Positions 1-6,195 of a stretch of 7,035 nucleotides of DNA are shown here, piece after piece. Each line of letters opens with the position of its first letter. The stretch's first letter is position 1. The notes under the pieces were generated by a model. The model saw only the letters and a list, made by a program, of their open reading frames with translations, was not told where the DNA came from and ran no database searches. A program made the translations under genes and the position numbers. The stretch is from Sulfurimonas sp. (lineage in GTDB: Bacteria > Campylobacterota > Campylobacteria > Campylobacterales > Sulfurimonadaceae): contig JAFLJZ010000041.1 of the NCBI GenBank assembly GCA_022712775.1, positions 1 through 7,035 of the forward strand, in the 5' to 3' direction.

Positions 1-722
1 TGGTCTACCATACTTGGATTATCAGAGATTTTAGTTTTTCTATTCATGCGCATTGCAATTGCATCAACTTCTTGTGAGTATATTACTGTGTTTGATTTAT
101 TGGTATCGGTAGAATATAAAAATTGTATATCCTTGTAGATACGATAAAGTTTTATTTTTTTCCAGATAAAAGTAGTGAATAAAAGTAGAACTAAAAAAAG
201 AAAGAGCTTACTAAATACATCAAATTTATCACTATCAAATACAATGTTTCTTAGTTTCATATTATCTATCATATGCGTAAAAGTATTGCTTGATTCTCCT
301 AAGATACTAAGGTAAAAGTAGTTATCGCTTTTTTTTGCCTTGTATTTTAAATAATCTCTTGCTCTAAAATCAAAATCACTTAGCAAAAAGCCTAGTTGTT
401 GTAGTTGGGCATTATATTCATGTGCATTTCTTAGAAAAATATAATTTAAAATATAGTTATATTGATTTTGTTGAGTTAGTTTACTTAGCTCAATTTTTAT
501 AACAGATATATTTGAATTGAATTCGATAATATCTATCGCTTTGGTATCACGAATTTGACTCATTACTTTGATGAGTGTATCTTTTTGTTTATCTAAGTTT
601 TGAATTTTTTTGTATGAATAATATTGTTCTGTAACAAAGAGAAGACTTAAGATAGATAAGGTTAGAGAGATAAGTATAAGTAAACTGAGTCTTTTAAATA
701 TTTTTTCAATAGAGTGCTTCAA
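1..722 (-). CDS. Two-transmembrane sensor-like signalling protein, N-terminal part (runs off left edge)
   Basis: The frame is open for 240 codons from a TTG at 722-720 to the window edge, so the C terminus is missing. TTG is the only usual start available: an in-frame TAG lies three codons upstream, and AGGA (plus-strand TCCT at 730-733) sits 7 bases before the TTG. The protein has a basic N terminus (KRL at 10-12), a hydrophobic helix at about 12-30, about 140 residues probably outside the inner membrane, a second helix at about 173-187 ending in WKKIK, then a cytoplasmic linker. The outside part is probably helical, rich in Gln/Asn/Lys/Tyr, and shows no Cache or PAS motif that I recognise. 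This layout is typical of membrane sensors. The last visible residues (NPSMVD) resemble the lead-in to a GGDEF domain (family pattern D-x-L-T-x-x-x-N), so a diguanylate cyclase is my best guess; a histidine kinase is possible. It is transcribed divergently from thiL. Confidence 0.8.
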   Translation of the reverse strand, partial: MKHSIEKIFKRLSLLILISLTLSILSLLFVTEQYYSYKKIQNLDKQKDTLIKVMSQIRDTKAIDIIEFNSNISVIKIELSKLTQQNQYNYILNYIFLRNAHEYNAQLQQLGFLLSDFDFRARDYLKYKAKKSDNYFYLSILGESSNTFTHMIDNMKLRNIVFDSDKFDVFSKLFLFLVLLLFTTFIWKKIKLYRIYKDIQFLYSTDTNKSNTVIYSQEVDAIAMRMNRKTKISDNPSMVD

Positions 723-741
723 TATATAGTCCTAATAATGT

Positions 742-747
742 TATAAT
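742..747 (+). promoter_or_regulatory. Likely -10 box of the thiL-truD-psd operon
   Basis: A perfect TATAAT lies 53 bases before the thiL ATG at 801, in the only gap before the operon. The expected transcription start is near 754. The hexamer at the -35 distance does not resemble TTGACA, as is common in this phylum. The box overlaps the minus-strand -10 candidate almost base for base. No thiamine-pyrophosphate riboswitch core is recognisable in the short leader. Confidence 0.45.
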
Positions 748-748
748 A
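743..748 (-). promoter_or_regulatory. Possible -10 box for the left-edge sensor gene
   Basis: On the minus strand this reads TATTAT, one mismatch from TATAAT. A start of transcription near 736 would leave a leader of about 14 bases carrying the AGGA ribosome binding site. No -35 box is visible, which is usual for sigma-70 promoters in Campylobacterota. In such AT-rich DNA a match of this quality can arise by chance. Confidence 0.25.
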
Positions 749-800
749 TACAGTATTTTATATTTTTGGTCATTAAGATACACTTAATCGTGTAGAATGG

Positions 801-1640
801 ATGATTCATAGAGAAGCTGGATTGAACTTAGAAAATTATTTTATATCTTTATTTAAAAACAAGCATATTGGTGATGATGGTGCATTTGTTGATGGTTTTG
901 TATACTCAAAAGATGCTTTTTTTGAGAATGTACATTTTAAATCTGCATGGATGAGTTATTTTCAAATTGCAAGAAAAGCAATGCTTGTAAATATATCTGA
1001 TGCTATAGCGATGAATGCTACACCTAAATATGCATTACTGAGTGTCGCTATGCCAAGACACATAAGCAAAAGAGAGATGAAAGCTTTAGCTTGTGGTTTT
1101 AAGAGCGTTGCCAAAGAGTTTGGTATCGAAATTATAGGTGGTGACACACTTAGTAATACAAAGCTTGATATAACAGTGACAATCATATCAAAAACTAAAA
1201 AGCCACTTTTAAGAAGTGGAGGAAAAGTGGGTGATTTTTTTGCATATACTGGTAGTTTAGGTGATTCTAAAAAGAACTTAAAAAGTCTAATGAATGGAAA
1301 AAAACTTCATAAAAATTCAAAGTTTGTAAATATAAAGCTAAGAGATACTTTTATACAAAACAGTGCAAACTTATTAAGTGCTGGTATGGATATATCAGAT
1401 GGTCTTTTTAGTGATTTGAAAAAGTTAAGTGATTCCAGTAAAGTAGGATATAAATTTTTCAAACATATTCCTAAAGAGATAGGTTGTAGTGGAGAAGAAT
1501 ACGAAATGCTTGTTTCGTTTTCGCCGAGAAATAAAAAAGCTGTAATCAGACAAGCACAAAGAAGTAGAACACCCTTGCATATTTTTGGCGTGGGAAAAAG
1601 AGTTAAATACACAAATAGATGTAAAGCACATCATTTTTAA
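801..1640 (+). CDS. thiL: Thiamine-monophosphate kinase ThiL
   Basis: ThiL phosphorylates thiamine monophosphate with ATP to give thiamine pyrophosphate, the last step of cofactor synthesis, in the cytosol. The family's Mg/ATP motifs appear in order: IGDDGA at 23-28, SKD then HF at 36-46 (usually S-T-D-T...HF), VNISDAIAMNA at 63-73, IIGGDT at 111-116, RSGGKVGD at 138-145 with TGSLGDS at 150-156, MDISDGLFSDL at 196-206, and SGEEYEML at 230-237 (usually GGEDYEL). At 279 residues it is shorter than the E. coli enzyme (325), mostly at the C terminus; I see no sign of truncation. The ATG at 801 has no good ribosome binding site. A TTG at 822 is a rival start: it follows the purine-rich AGAGAAG and gives MNLENYF, closer to typical ThiL N termini. 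First gene of a plus-strand operon, 9 bases before truD. Confidence 0.93.
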   Translation: MIHREAGLNLENYFISLFKNKHIGDDGAFVDGFVYSKDAFFENVHFKSAWMSYFQIARKAMLVNISDAIAMNATPKYALLSVAMPRHISKREMKALACGFKSVAKEFGIEIIGGDTLSNTKLDITVTIISKTKKPLLRSGGKVGDFFAYTGSLGDSKKNLKSLMNGKKLHKNSKFVNIKLRDTFIQNSANLLSAGMDISDGLFSDLKKLSDSSKVGYKFFKHIPKEIGCSGEEYEMLVSFSPRNKKAVIRQAQRSRTPLHIFGVGKRVKYTNRCKAHHF

Positions 1641-1649
1641 AGGTAAAAA

Positions 1650-2723
1650 ATGGATAGATTTTATTCACTAGGGCATGCAAGTATAGATTTTCGTTTTAAA
1701 CAAAGTCCAAGAGACTTCGTTGTGGAAGAGATTCCTTTATATGATTTTTCGGGTGAGGGTGAGCATTTAGTGATGTTTGTTCGTAAGAAAAGTCTTTCAA
1801 CTATGGAAATGGTTGGAATTTTTGCAAGGTTTTTAGGAATCAAAAATAGAGACATTGGGTATGCTGGAATGAAAGATAAGCATGCAATGACCAAGCAGTA
1901 TATATCTATACATAAACAGCATGAAGAGGCACTAGAACGCTTTGAGCATGAGGGTATTAAGATACTCTCTAAGGTTTATCATAATAACAAGATTAGAATC
2001 GGTCATTTAAAAGGGAATAGATTTTATATAAAGTTAAAGAAAGTTAATCCAACATCAGCACTTAAACTAGATGAAGCATTAAAAAATATCTCTAAGTCGG
2101 GTATGCCAAATTATTTTGGCTATCAACGTTTTGGAAATGATGGAAACAACCATGTAGATGGTGAAAAAATTGCAAAAGGTGATAAAAAAGAGCGTAATCC
2201 TAAGATTAGAAAACTTCTAATTAACTCATATCAAAGTCACCTTTTTAATATGTGGTTGAGCAGAAGATTAGAAATCAACACACTCCTTGCAAGTTTTGAA
2301 GCTAAGGAATTAGAAACACTTTTAAATATGCCTTTAGATGTACTTAAAAATTTACAAGCACAAAAGCATTTCTTTAAAGTCTTTAGAGGTGATATTATGG
2401 AACATTATCCTCATGGTAGATTGTTTGATTTTGATGGTAGCGAAGAAGACCTAGAGCGTTTTAATCAACGAGCTATTTCTGTTACTGGCATGCTTTGTGG
2501 TAAAAAAGTAAAAATGTCGAGTGATATGGCAGGTGAAATTGAAAAAGATTTTGATGATGATATTAATGCAGATGGAGCCAGACGATATGCTTGGATTTAT
2601 CCGACAGATGTAGAAGGCCGATTTAACCAAATAGAAGCACAATATGAACTAAACTTCACGCTTCCAAAGGGTTCGTATGCCACGGTGCTAATTGAAGAAC
2701 TTGCTAAGAAAAAAATTAACTAA
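1650..2723 (+). CDS. truD: tRNA pseudouridine(13) synthase TruD
   Basis: TruD isomerises uridine 13 to pseudouridine in tRNA (tRNA-Glu in E. coli). The catalytic motif GYAGMKDKHAMTKQ lies at 70-83, with Asp76 as the expected nucleophile. Other family signatures are the N-terminal SPRDFVVEEIP at 19-29, the strand KGNRFYI at 121-127, NYFGYQRFG at 154-162, and NSYQSHLFNMWL at about 192-203, which opens the TruD-specific insertion domain. The length of 357 residues fits the family (E. coli 349). The start is supported by AAAGG, which overlaps the thiL stop codon and lies 6 bases before the ATG. That close coupling suggests co-translation with thiL. The same gene pair is adjacent in Campylobacter jejuni, so the order is probably old; I know of no functional link between the two enzymes. 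Confidence 0.96.
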   Translation: MDRFYSLGHASIDFRFKQSPRDFVVEEIPLYDFSGEGEHLVMFVRKKSLSTMEMVGIFARFLGIKNRDIGYAGMKDKHAMTKQYISIHKQHEEALERFEHEGIKILSKVYHNNKIRIGHLKGNRFYIKLKKVNPTSALKLDEALKNISKSGMPNYFGYQRFGNDGNNHVDGEKIAKGDKKERNPKIRKLLINSYQSHLFNMWLSRRLEINTLLASFEAKELETLLNMPLDVLKNLQAQKHFFKVFRGDIMEHYPHGRLFDFDGSEEDLERFNQRAISVTGMLCGKKVKMSSDMAGEIEKDFDDDINADGARRYAWIYPTDVEGRFNQIEAQYELNFTLPKGSYATVLIEELAKKKIN

Positions 2724-2725
2724 GT

Positions 2726-2731
2726 AGGAGG
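2726..2731 (+). promoter_or_regulatory. Strong ribosome binding site of psd
   Basis: A complete AGGAGG lies 3 bases after the truD stop and 4 bases before the psd ATG at 2736. A second ATG at 2732 directly abuts the AGGAGG but is out of frame and reaches a stop after four codons (MNAQ), so the ATG at 2736 must be the psd start. This is the strongest Shine-Dalgarno sequence in the window. Confidence 0.75.
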
Positions 2732-2735
2732 ATGA

Positions 2736-3584
2736 ATGCGCAGTAAAACAAGTGCCCTTGGGGTAAAAAAAAGACATATAACATCACTTATCTCACAAAA
2801 TTTCGGAAAATTTGCAAGTAAAGAATTTCCAAAATGGTTTCAAAAAATTGTAAATAGCTCTTATGTTGGACTTATGGGCTTAGATATGAGTGACTTTCAT
2901 GATTCTAGTACCTATAAAAGTTTAAATTCTTTATTTACAAGAAGATTAAAAGAAGATAGATTGTTTTCTCTGGATGGAGATGATTTTATTTCTCCTTGTG
3001 ATTCTTATATTTCAGAATGTGGAGATATGCATAGTGATTATGCCTTGCAAATTAAAGGTATGCGTTATAAATGTGATGATTTTATCGGAAGTGAGTTTTC
3101 TCAAGAAGATAAAAATGAAGTCCATGATGGAACTTTTGTTAATTTTTATCTTTCACCTAAAGATTACCACCGTTATCATATTCCTACAAATCTAAAAGTT
3201 TTAAAAGCTGTGCATGTTCCCGGGAAGTTTTACCCAGTAAACATCCCATCACTTGAAAAAAGACTAAATTTATTTATAGAAAATGAAAGAGTTGTGATTC
3301 ATTGTGAAACAAGTTCCGGAAAAAGATTTTTTATGATTCTAGTATCTGCTTTAAATGTTGGGGTAATGCAGGTGAGTTTTGAGCCTAAGATACAAACAAA
3401 CGCTATAGCAACATCTCCACAGTCTTATGAGTTTGATAACTTGTATCTTAACAAAGGCGATGATTTTGGATGTTTTGAGATGGGTTCTACTATCATTGTT
3501 TTAGCGCAAAAAGATATGTTGGATCTTGACGTGAAAACTGGCGATAACGTGAAATACGCACAAACAATAGCAAAATTAATATAG
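2736..3584 (+). CDS. psd: Phosphatidylserine decarboxylase proenzyme
   Basis: Psd converts phosphatidylserine to phosphatidylethanolamine on the inner membrane, the last step in making the main Gram-negative phospholipid. The proenzyme cuts itself at a Gly-Ser bond; the new N-terminal Ser becomes the pyruvoyl cofactor. Here that site is EMGSTII with Ser251 (LGST in E. coli), which predicts a beta chain of 250 and an alpha chain of 32 residues. The rest of the Asp-His-Ser triad is visible: Asp89 in SPCDSYISECG (E. coli LPADG), and His148 in KDYHRYHIP at 142-150. VPGKFYPVN at 161-169 is also typical. The length of 282 residues matches a bacterial type I enzyme. Third gene of the operon, 12 bases after truD and 10 bases before the next gene. 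Its product is unrelated to its neighbours' pathways; the grouping looks like shared housekeeping transcription. Confidence 0.95.
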   Translation: MRSKTSALGVKKRHITSLISQNFGKFASKEFPKWFQKIVNSSYVGLMGLDMSDFHDSSTYKSLNSLFTRRLKEDRLFSLDGDDFISPCDSYISECGDMHSDYALQIKGMRYKCDDFIGSEFSQEDKNEVHDGTFVNFYLSPKDYHRYHIPTNLKVLKAVHVPGKFYPVNIPSLEKRLNLFIENERVVIHCETSSGKRFFMILVSALNVGVMQVSFEPKIQTNAIATSPQSYEFDNLYLNKGDDFGCFEMGSTIIVLAQKDMLDLDVKTGDNVKYAQTIAKLI

Positions 3585-3594
3585 GTATATAAAG

Positions 3595-4362
3595 TTGAAT
3601 ATTGATGAAACAGTAAAAAGTATTTTTTCAAAAAAAAGTTCTTTTGAAAAAGAAGTGTTAAATATACTTAAAGAAAAAGACAGAGTAGAAGTTATACACA
3701 TTTTATCAAATAGACTCGTTGATGATAGTTTAAGAGAACATATCAATTTTCTACATATAAAGAGTTTATCAGATTTTACACTGAAGCATATTGTTAATAT
3801 TCTTTTTAAAGAAATGGCTAACGAATGGATTTCTTTTGCCATGGATTTTTTAGATTACTCTAAAGAAGAGGCATTAGAAACCTTACAAACAAATAACAGA
3901 ATTAAATTTATTCATACCATAGCTGAGGACTATTTTAAGTATTATAAAGATTATATATATGAAGATATAGCAGATAGTTTTATCTCTTTACTTGCTTCAA
4001 TGAGTAAATCAAGTGATAAAATTATCTTAGTAAATGCGGTAATAAATAGTGATTTAATTGCTAACAGAAGTATGCTTGGTATAAATAGTTTTGATCAACT
4101 CTATAGAAGAATTATTTCTGCTAAAAATTTAAAAAATACAGAGATTAGTTCTTTACAAATAAAATTATCTGATATATTGATAGAATTAGATTCTAACATC
4201 ACAAGCGACAAAAGAAGAGAAGATTTATTGATAGTTTTACCAAAATATGAAGAAAAAAATAAACAAATGTTAGAGAAAAAGCTTGAAAACTTTGATGCAA
4301 GTTTGCAAAGAGTAAAGAGGGCAATCTTTAACTCTCTAAAAAATGGAATCTTTGCGTCTTAA
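3595..4362 (+). CDS. Unrecognised all-helical cytosolic protein downstream of psd
   Basis: I do not recognise this 255-residue protein. The start is a TTG at 3595, giving MNIDETVKSIF; AGGT overlapping the psd stop lies 8 bases before it, and no ATG or GTG nearby fits better. There is no signal peptide or membrane segment. The sequence reads as a chain of amphipathic helices rich in Lys, Glu, Ile, Leu and Ser, with no cysteine and a single Trp (W78). Residues about 18-205 could be a helical-repeat (HEAT-like) solenoid, and 215-250 look like a charged coiled coil ending in a basic stretch (QRVKRAIFNSLKNG). I see no catalytic motif. It is probably the last gene of the thiL operon, only 10 bases after psd. 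Coding is supported by length, ribosome binding site and spacing. A scaffold or adaptor role would fit such a fold, but that is a guess. Confidence 0.8.
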   Translation: MNIDETVKSIFSKKSSFEKEVLNILKEKDRVEVIHILSNRLVDDSLREHINFLHIKSLSDFTLKHIVNILFKEMANEWISFAMDFLDYSKEEALETLQTNNRIKFIHTIAEDYFKYYKDYIYEDIADSFISLLASMSKSSDKIILVNAVINSDLIANRSMLGINSFDQLYRRIISAKNLKNTEISSLQIKLSDILIELDSNITSDKRREDLLIVLPKYEEKNKQMLEKKLENFDASLQRVKRAIFNSLKNGIFAS

Positions 4363-4958
4363 ATATTTATCACTTGGAGTTTGACAAGTAGTTTTCCATC
4401 TTCTTGATAAATATCAAGTTTAGTCTCGATAGGAAACTTATCCTTTGCTAACACTCCCTGAACAGAATGAAGTACATGGGCAAATTTTTGAAACATTGGA
4501 GCAACAACATAATCAATGTGGTCGTGTTTTAAAAGTTCTGCAAGAGTATTTACAGCACAGTAGTAAATACCTTTATTAATAGACCTTTGTGTAATATAGT
4601 CATGCATGATATTTATATTGTTTTGAAGTGTTTGTTTATCTTCGTTTGTTAGTGTATCACTTTGTTCAGCACGTTGAAGGTGATGTTGTATCTCTTCTTC
4701 GATGTTATGATTCTCTTTTTCCATCAAAGAATTGATATTTGGACAGAACTTTCTTAGTTCCCTATAGAGTTCATCATCGCTAAGCCTGCTTGTATCAGCA
4801 TTATACTTATAAACTTTATCTTGAAAATAATCATGATTAAGTGCTTTTAAAAGTTGGACAACAATATTAAGGTATGCATACTTATCTTCTTTATTGTTGT
4901 CAAAATCAATGCCAGTATGAGAAATGATGGGTTTAGGTCCAACATACTTTAGTTCCAT
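4359..4958 (-). CDS. Unrecognised soluble 199-residue protein downstream of ychF
   Basis: The sequence feels like a conserved Campylobacterota hypothetical protein, but I cannot name a family. The ATG at 4958 has AAGGAA 5 bases upstream, so the start is well supported. The N terminus MELKYVGPKPIISHTGIDF has no signal peptide. Then come a probable helix at about 27-41, an acidic helical middle part (about 57-127, including EEEIQHH at 87-93), a compact segment with Cys134 and several His (KHDHIDYVVAPMF at 144-156, HVLHSV at 161-166), and a C-terminal beta-hairpin at 179-199 with an EDGK turn. The other cysteine is Cys72. The His residues could bind a metal, but no known motif is present. It follows ychF on the same strand after 48 bases, so it may share its transcript. 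Its stop overlaps that of the convergent gene by 4 bases. Confidence 0.85.
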   Translation of the reverse strand: MELKYVGPKPIISHTGIDFDNNKEDKYAYLNIVVQLLKALNHDYFQDKVYKYNADTSRLSDDELYRELRKFCPNINSLMEKENHNIEEEIQHHLQRAEQSDTLTNEDKQTLQNNINIMHDYITQRSINKGIYYCAVNTLAELLKHDHIDYVVAPMFQKFAHVLHSVQGVLAKDKFPIETKLDIYQEDGKLLVKLQVINI

Positions 4959-4978
4959 AATAATTCCTTATTAATGTT

Positions 4979-4984
4979 AGTATA
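4979..4984 (-). promoter_or_regulatory. Possible -10 box of the 199-residue protein gene
   Basis: On the minus strand this reads TATACT, one mismatch from TATAAT, in the 48-base gap after ychF. A transcription start near 4972 would just keep the AAGGAA ribosome binding site (4964-4969) in a leader of about 14 bases. There is no -35 match. If real, the gene has its own promoter as well as possible read-through from ychF. Confidence 0.3.
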
Positions 4985-5006
4985 CCGTTATATCGGTTAT
5001 TGTTAG

Positions 5007-6125
5007 CTAAACATTAAATCTAAAGTGTATAACATCGCCATCTTGGACAATATATTCTTTTCCTTCTAGTCTCATTTTACCAGCTTCTTTTGCTTTGTTT
5101 TCACCACTACATTCGATGTAATCGTTATACGAGATAACCTCTGCACGAATAAAACCTTTTTCAAAGTCGTTATGAATAGCAGCCGCAGCACGAGGTGCAG
5201 TTGAGTTTTGTTTAATAGTCCAAGCACGAACTTCTTTTACACCAGCAGTAAAGTAAGACATAAGTCCTAGTTTTGCAAAACCTTTATGAATGATTTGATC
5301 AAGTCCAGATTCTTCGATTCCTAACTCTTCTAAAAATTCTTGTGCTTCATCGTCCTCAAGTCCTACTAACTCTTCTTCAACTTTCGCACAGATTTTAATG
5401 ATTTCACAGTTGTTTTGTTCAGCATGTTCTCTTAAAATTTTTACATATTCGTTATCAGCAGCTTCAGCTTCTTCGTCATCAAGACCTTCTTCATCAACAT
5501 TTGCCGCATACATAATTTCTTTTTGTGTTAAAAATCTAACTTCTTGATTGAGTTGTTGGTATATATCGCTATCGGCATGCTCAAAATTTCTTGCCATATT
5601 TCCATCAGCTAAAAACTCTATAAGTTCTTCAGCCGTTTCTAAAGCTGCTTTAGCACCTTTATCTGCCTTAGCTTGTTTCTTCAATCTGTCAATTCTATTT
5701 GATAATACTTCAACATCAGCTAAAATAAGTTCAGTTTCAATAATCTCAACATCTCTAAGTGGGTCGATACTTCCCTCAGTATGAACAATGTTTTCATCAT
5801 CAAAACATCTAACGATATGTAAGATAACTTCAGTTTCGCGAATATTAGATAAAAACTTATTTCCTAAACCTTCACCTTTAGAAGCGCCTTTAACAAGACC
5901 AGCAATATCTACAAAATCAAGCGTAGAATACTGAATTTTTTCAGGATTAACAATCTTTGCTAGTTTTGCTAACCTTTTATCAGGAACAGGGACAATAGCC
6001 TTGTTTGGCTCTATTGTACAAAAAGGATAATTTGCTGCTTCTGCATTTTGTGCTTTTGTTAGTGCATTGAAAGTTGTTGATTTACCTACGTTTGGAAGTC
6101 CTACAAGACCGATTGCTAAACCCAT
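5007..6125 (-). CDS. ychF: Ribosome-binding OBG-family ATPase/GTPase YchF
   Basis: YchF (OLA1 in eukaryotes) is a cytosolic P-loop NTPase of the OBG group that binds ribosomes and is linked to translation and stress responses. Visible motifs are the Walker A/G1 GLPNVGKST at 9-17, G3 DIAG at 73-76 followed by [16 protein letters not shown], and the altered G4 NVDE at 209-212 instead of NKxD. That change underlies the family's preference for ATP over GTP. The G5-like CAK is at 246-248. A coiled-coil helical arm lies at about 130-200. The C-terminal TGS domain includes [14 protein letters not shown] at 292-305 and ends in [11 protein letters not shown]. The length is 372 residues against 363 in E. 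coli; the difference is largely an acidic stretch just after G4 (about 212-224). The start is fixed by GGAG 5 bases before the ATG and a perfect TATAAT further upstream. Confidence 0.97.
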   Translation of the reverse strand: MGLAIGLVGLPNVGKSTTFNALTKAQNAEAANYPFCTIEPNKAIVPVPDKRLAKLAKIVNPEKIQYSTLDFVDIAGLVKGASKGEGLGNKFLSNIRETEVILHIVRCFDDENIVHTEGSIDPLRDVEIIETELILADVEVLSNRIDRLKKQAKADKGAKAALETAEELIEFLADGNMARNFEHADSDIYQQLNQEVRFLTQKEIMYAANVDEEGLDDEEAEAADNEYVKILREHAEQNNCEIIKICAKVEEELVGLEDDEAQEFLEELGIEESGLDQIIHKGFAKLGLMSYFTAGVKEVRAWTIKQNSTAPRAAAAIHNDFEKGFIRAEVISYNDYIECSGENKAKEAGKMRLEGKEYIVQDGDVIHFRFNV

Positions 6126-6157
6126 GTTTTCTCCGATATTTTTTAATATTAAGTAAA

Positions 6158-6163
6158 ATTATA
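6158..6163 (-). promoter_or_regulatory. Likely -10 box of ychF
   Basis: The minus strand reads a perfect TATAAT here, 32 bases before the ychF start codon. The expected transcription start is near 6151, leaving a leader of about 25 bases with the GGAG site at 6131-6134. The T-rich stretch just upstream (minus-strand GTTTTTCT) is in keeping with Campylobacterota sigma-70 promoters, which lack a -35 box. The upstream HD-GYP gene ends only 32 bases away, with no terminator between. Confidence 0.5.
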
Positions 6164-6174
6164 CTAGAAAAACC

Positions 6175-6188
6175 TTATAAGTTATAAG
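6175..6188. repeat. Two tandem TTATAAG heptamers upstream of the ychF -10 box
   Basis: TTATAAG occurs twice back to back. With the preceding C the first copy forms the perfect 8-base palindrome CTTATAAG (6174-6181). The pair falls roughly 24-37 bases upstream of the predicted ychF transcription start, where a regulator or RNA polymerase would bind. It could be a small operator, but such AT-only repeats are frequent by chance in this base composition. Confidence 0.4.
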
Positions 6189-6195
6189 TGATTTC

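Noticed and set aside
723..800. Thiamine-pyrophosphate riboswitch upstream of thiL.
   Set aside because: The leader is under 80 bases and contains no CUGAGA-type core, so a riboswitch is not supported.
4372..4395. Hairpin ACTTG/CAAGT followed by TTTT as a terminator of the plus-strand operon.
   Set aside because: Five base pairs with an 8-base loop and a short T-run inside another gene are too weak to annotate; it is mentioned only as a possibility in the finding on the shared stop.
4982..4999. Inverted repeat ACCG-TTATAT-CGGT in the gap after ychF, as a possible terminator.
   Set aside because: The stem is only 4 base pairs and no T-run follows on the minus strand, so it does not qualify as an intrinsic terminator.
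5548..5784. Open reading frames opposite ychF, thiL, truD and psd (for example 5548-5784 plus, 962-1186 minus, 1661-1894 minus).
   Set aside because: They lie wholly within well-supported genes on the other strand, have low-complexity hydrophobic or serine-rich translations, and lack ribosome binding sites.
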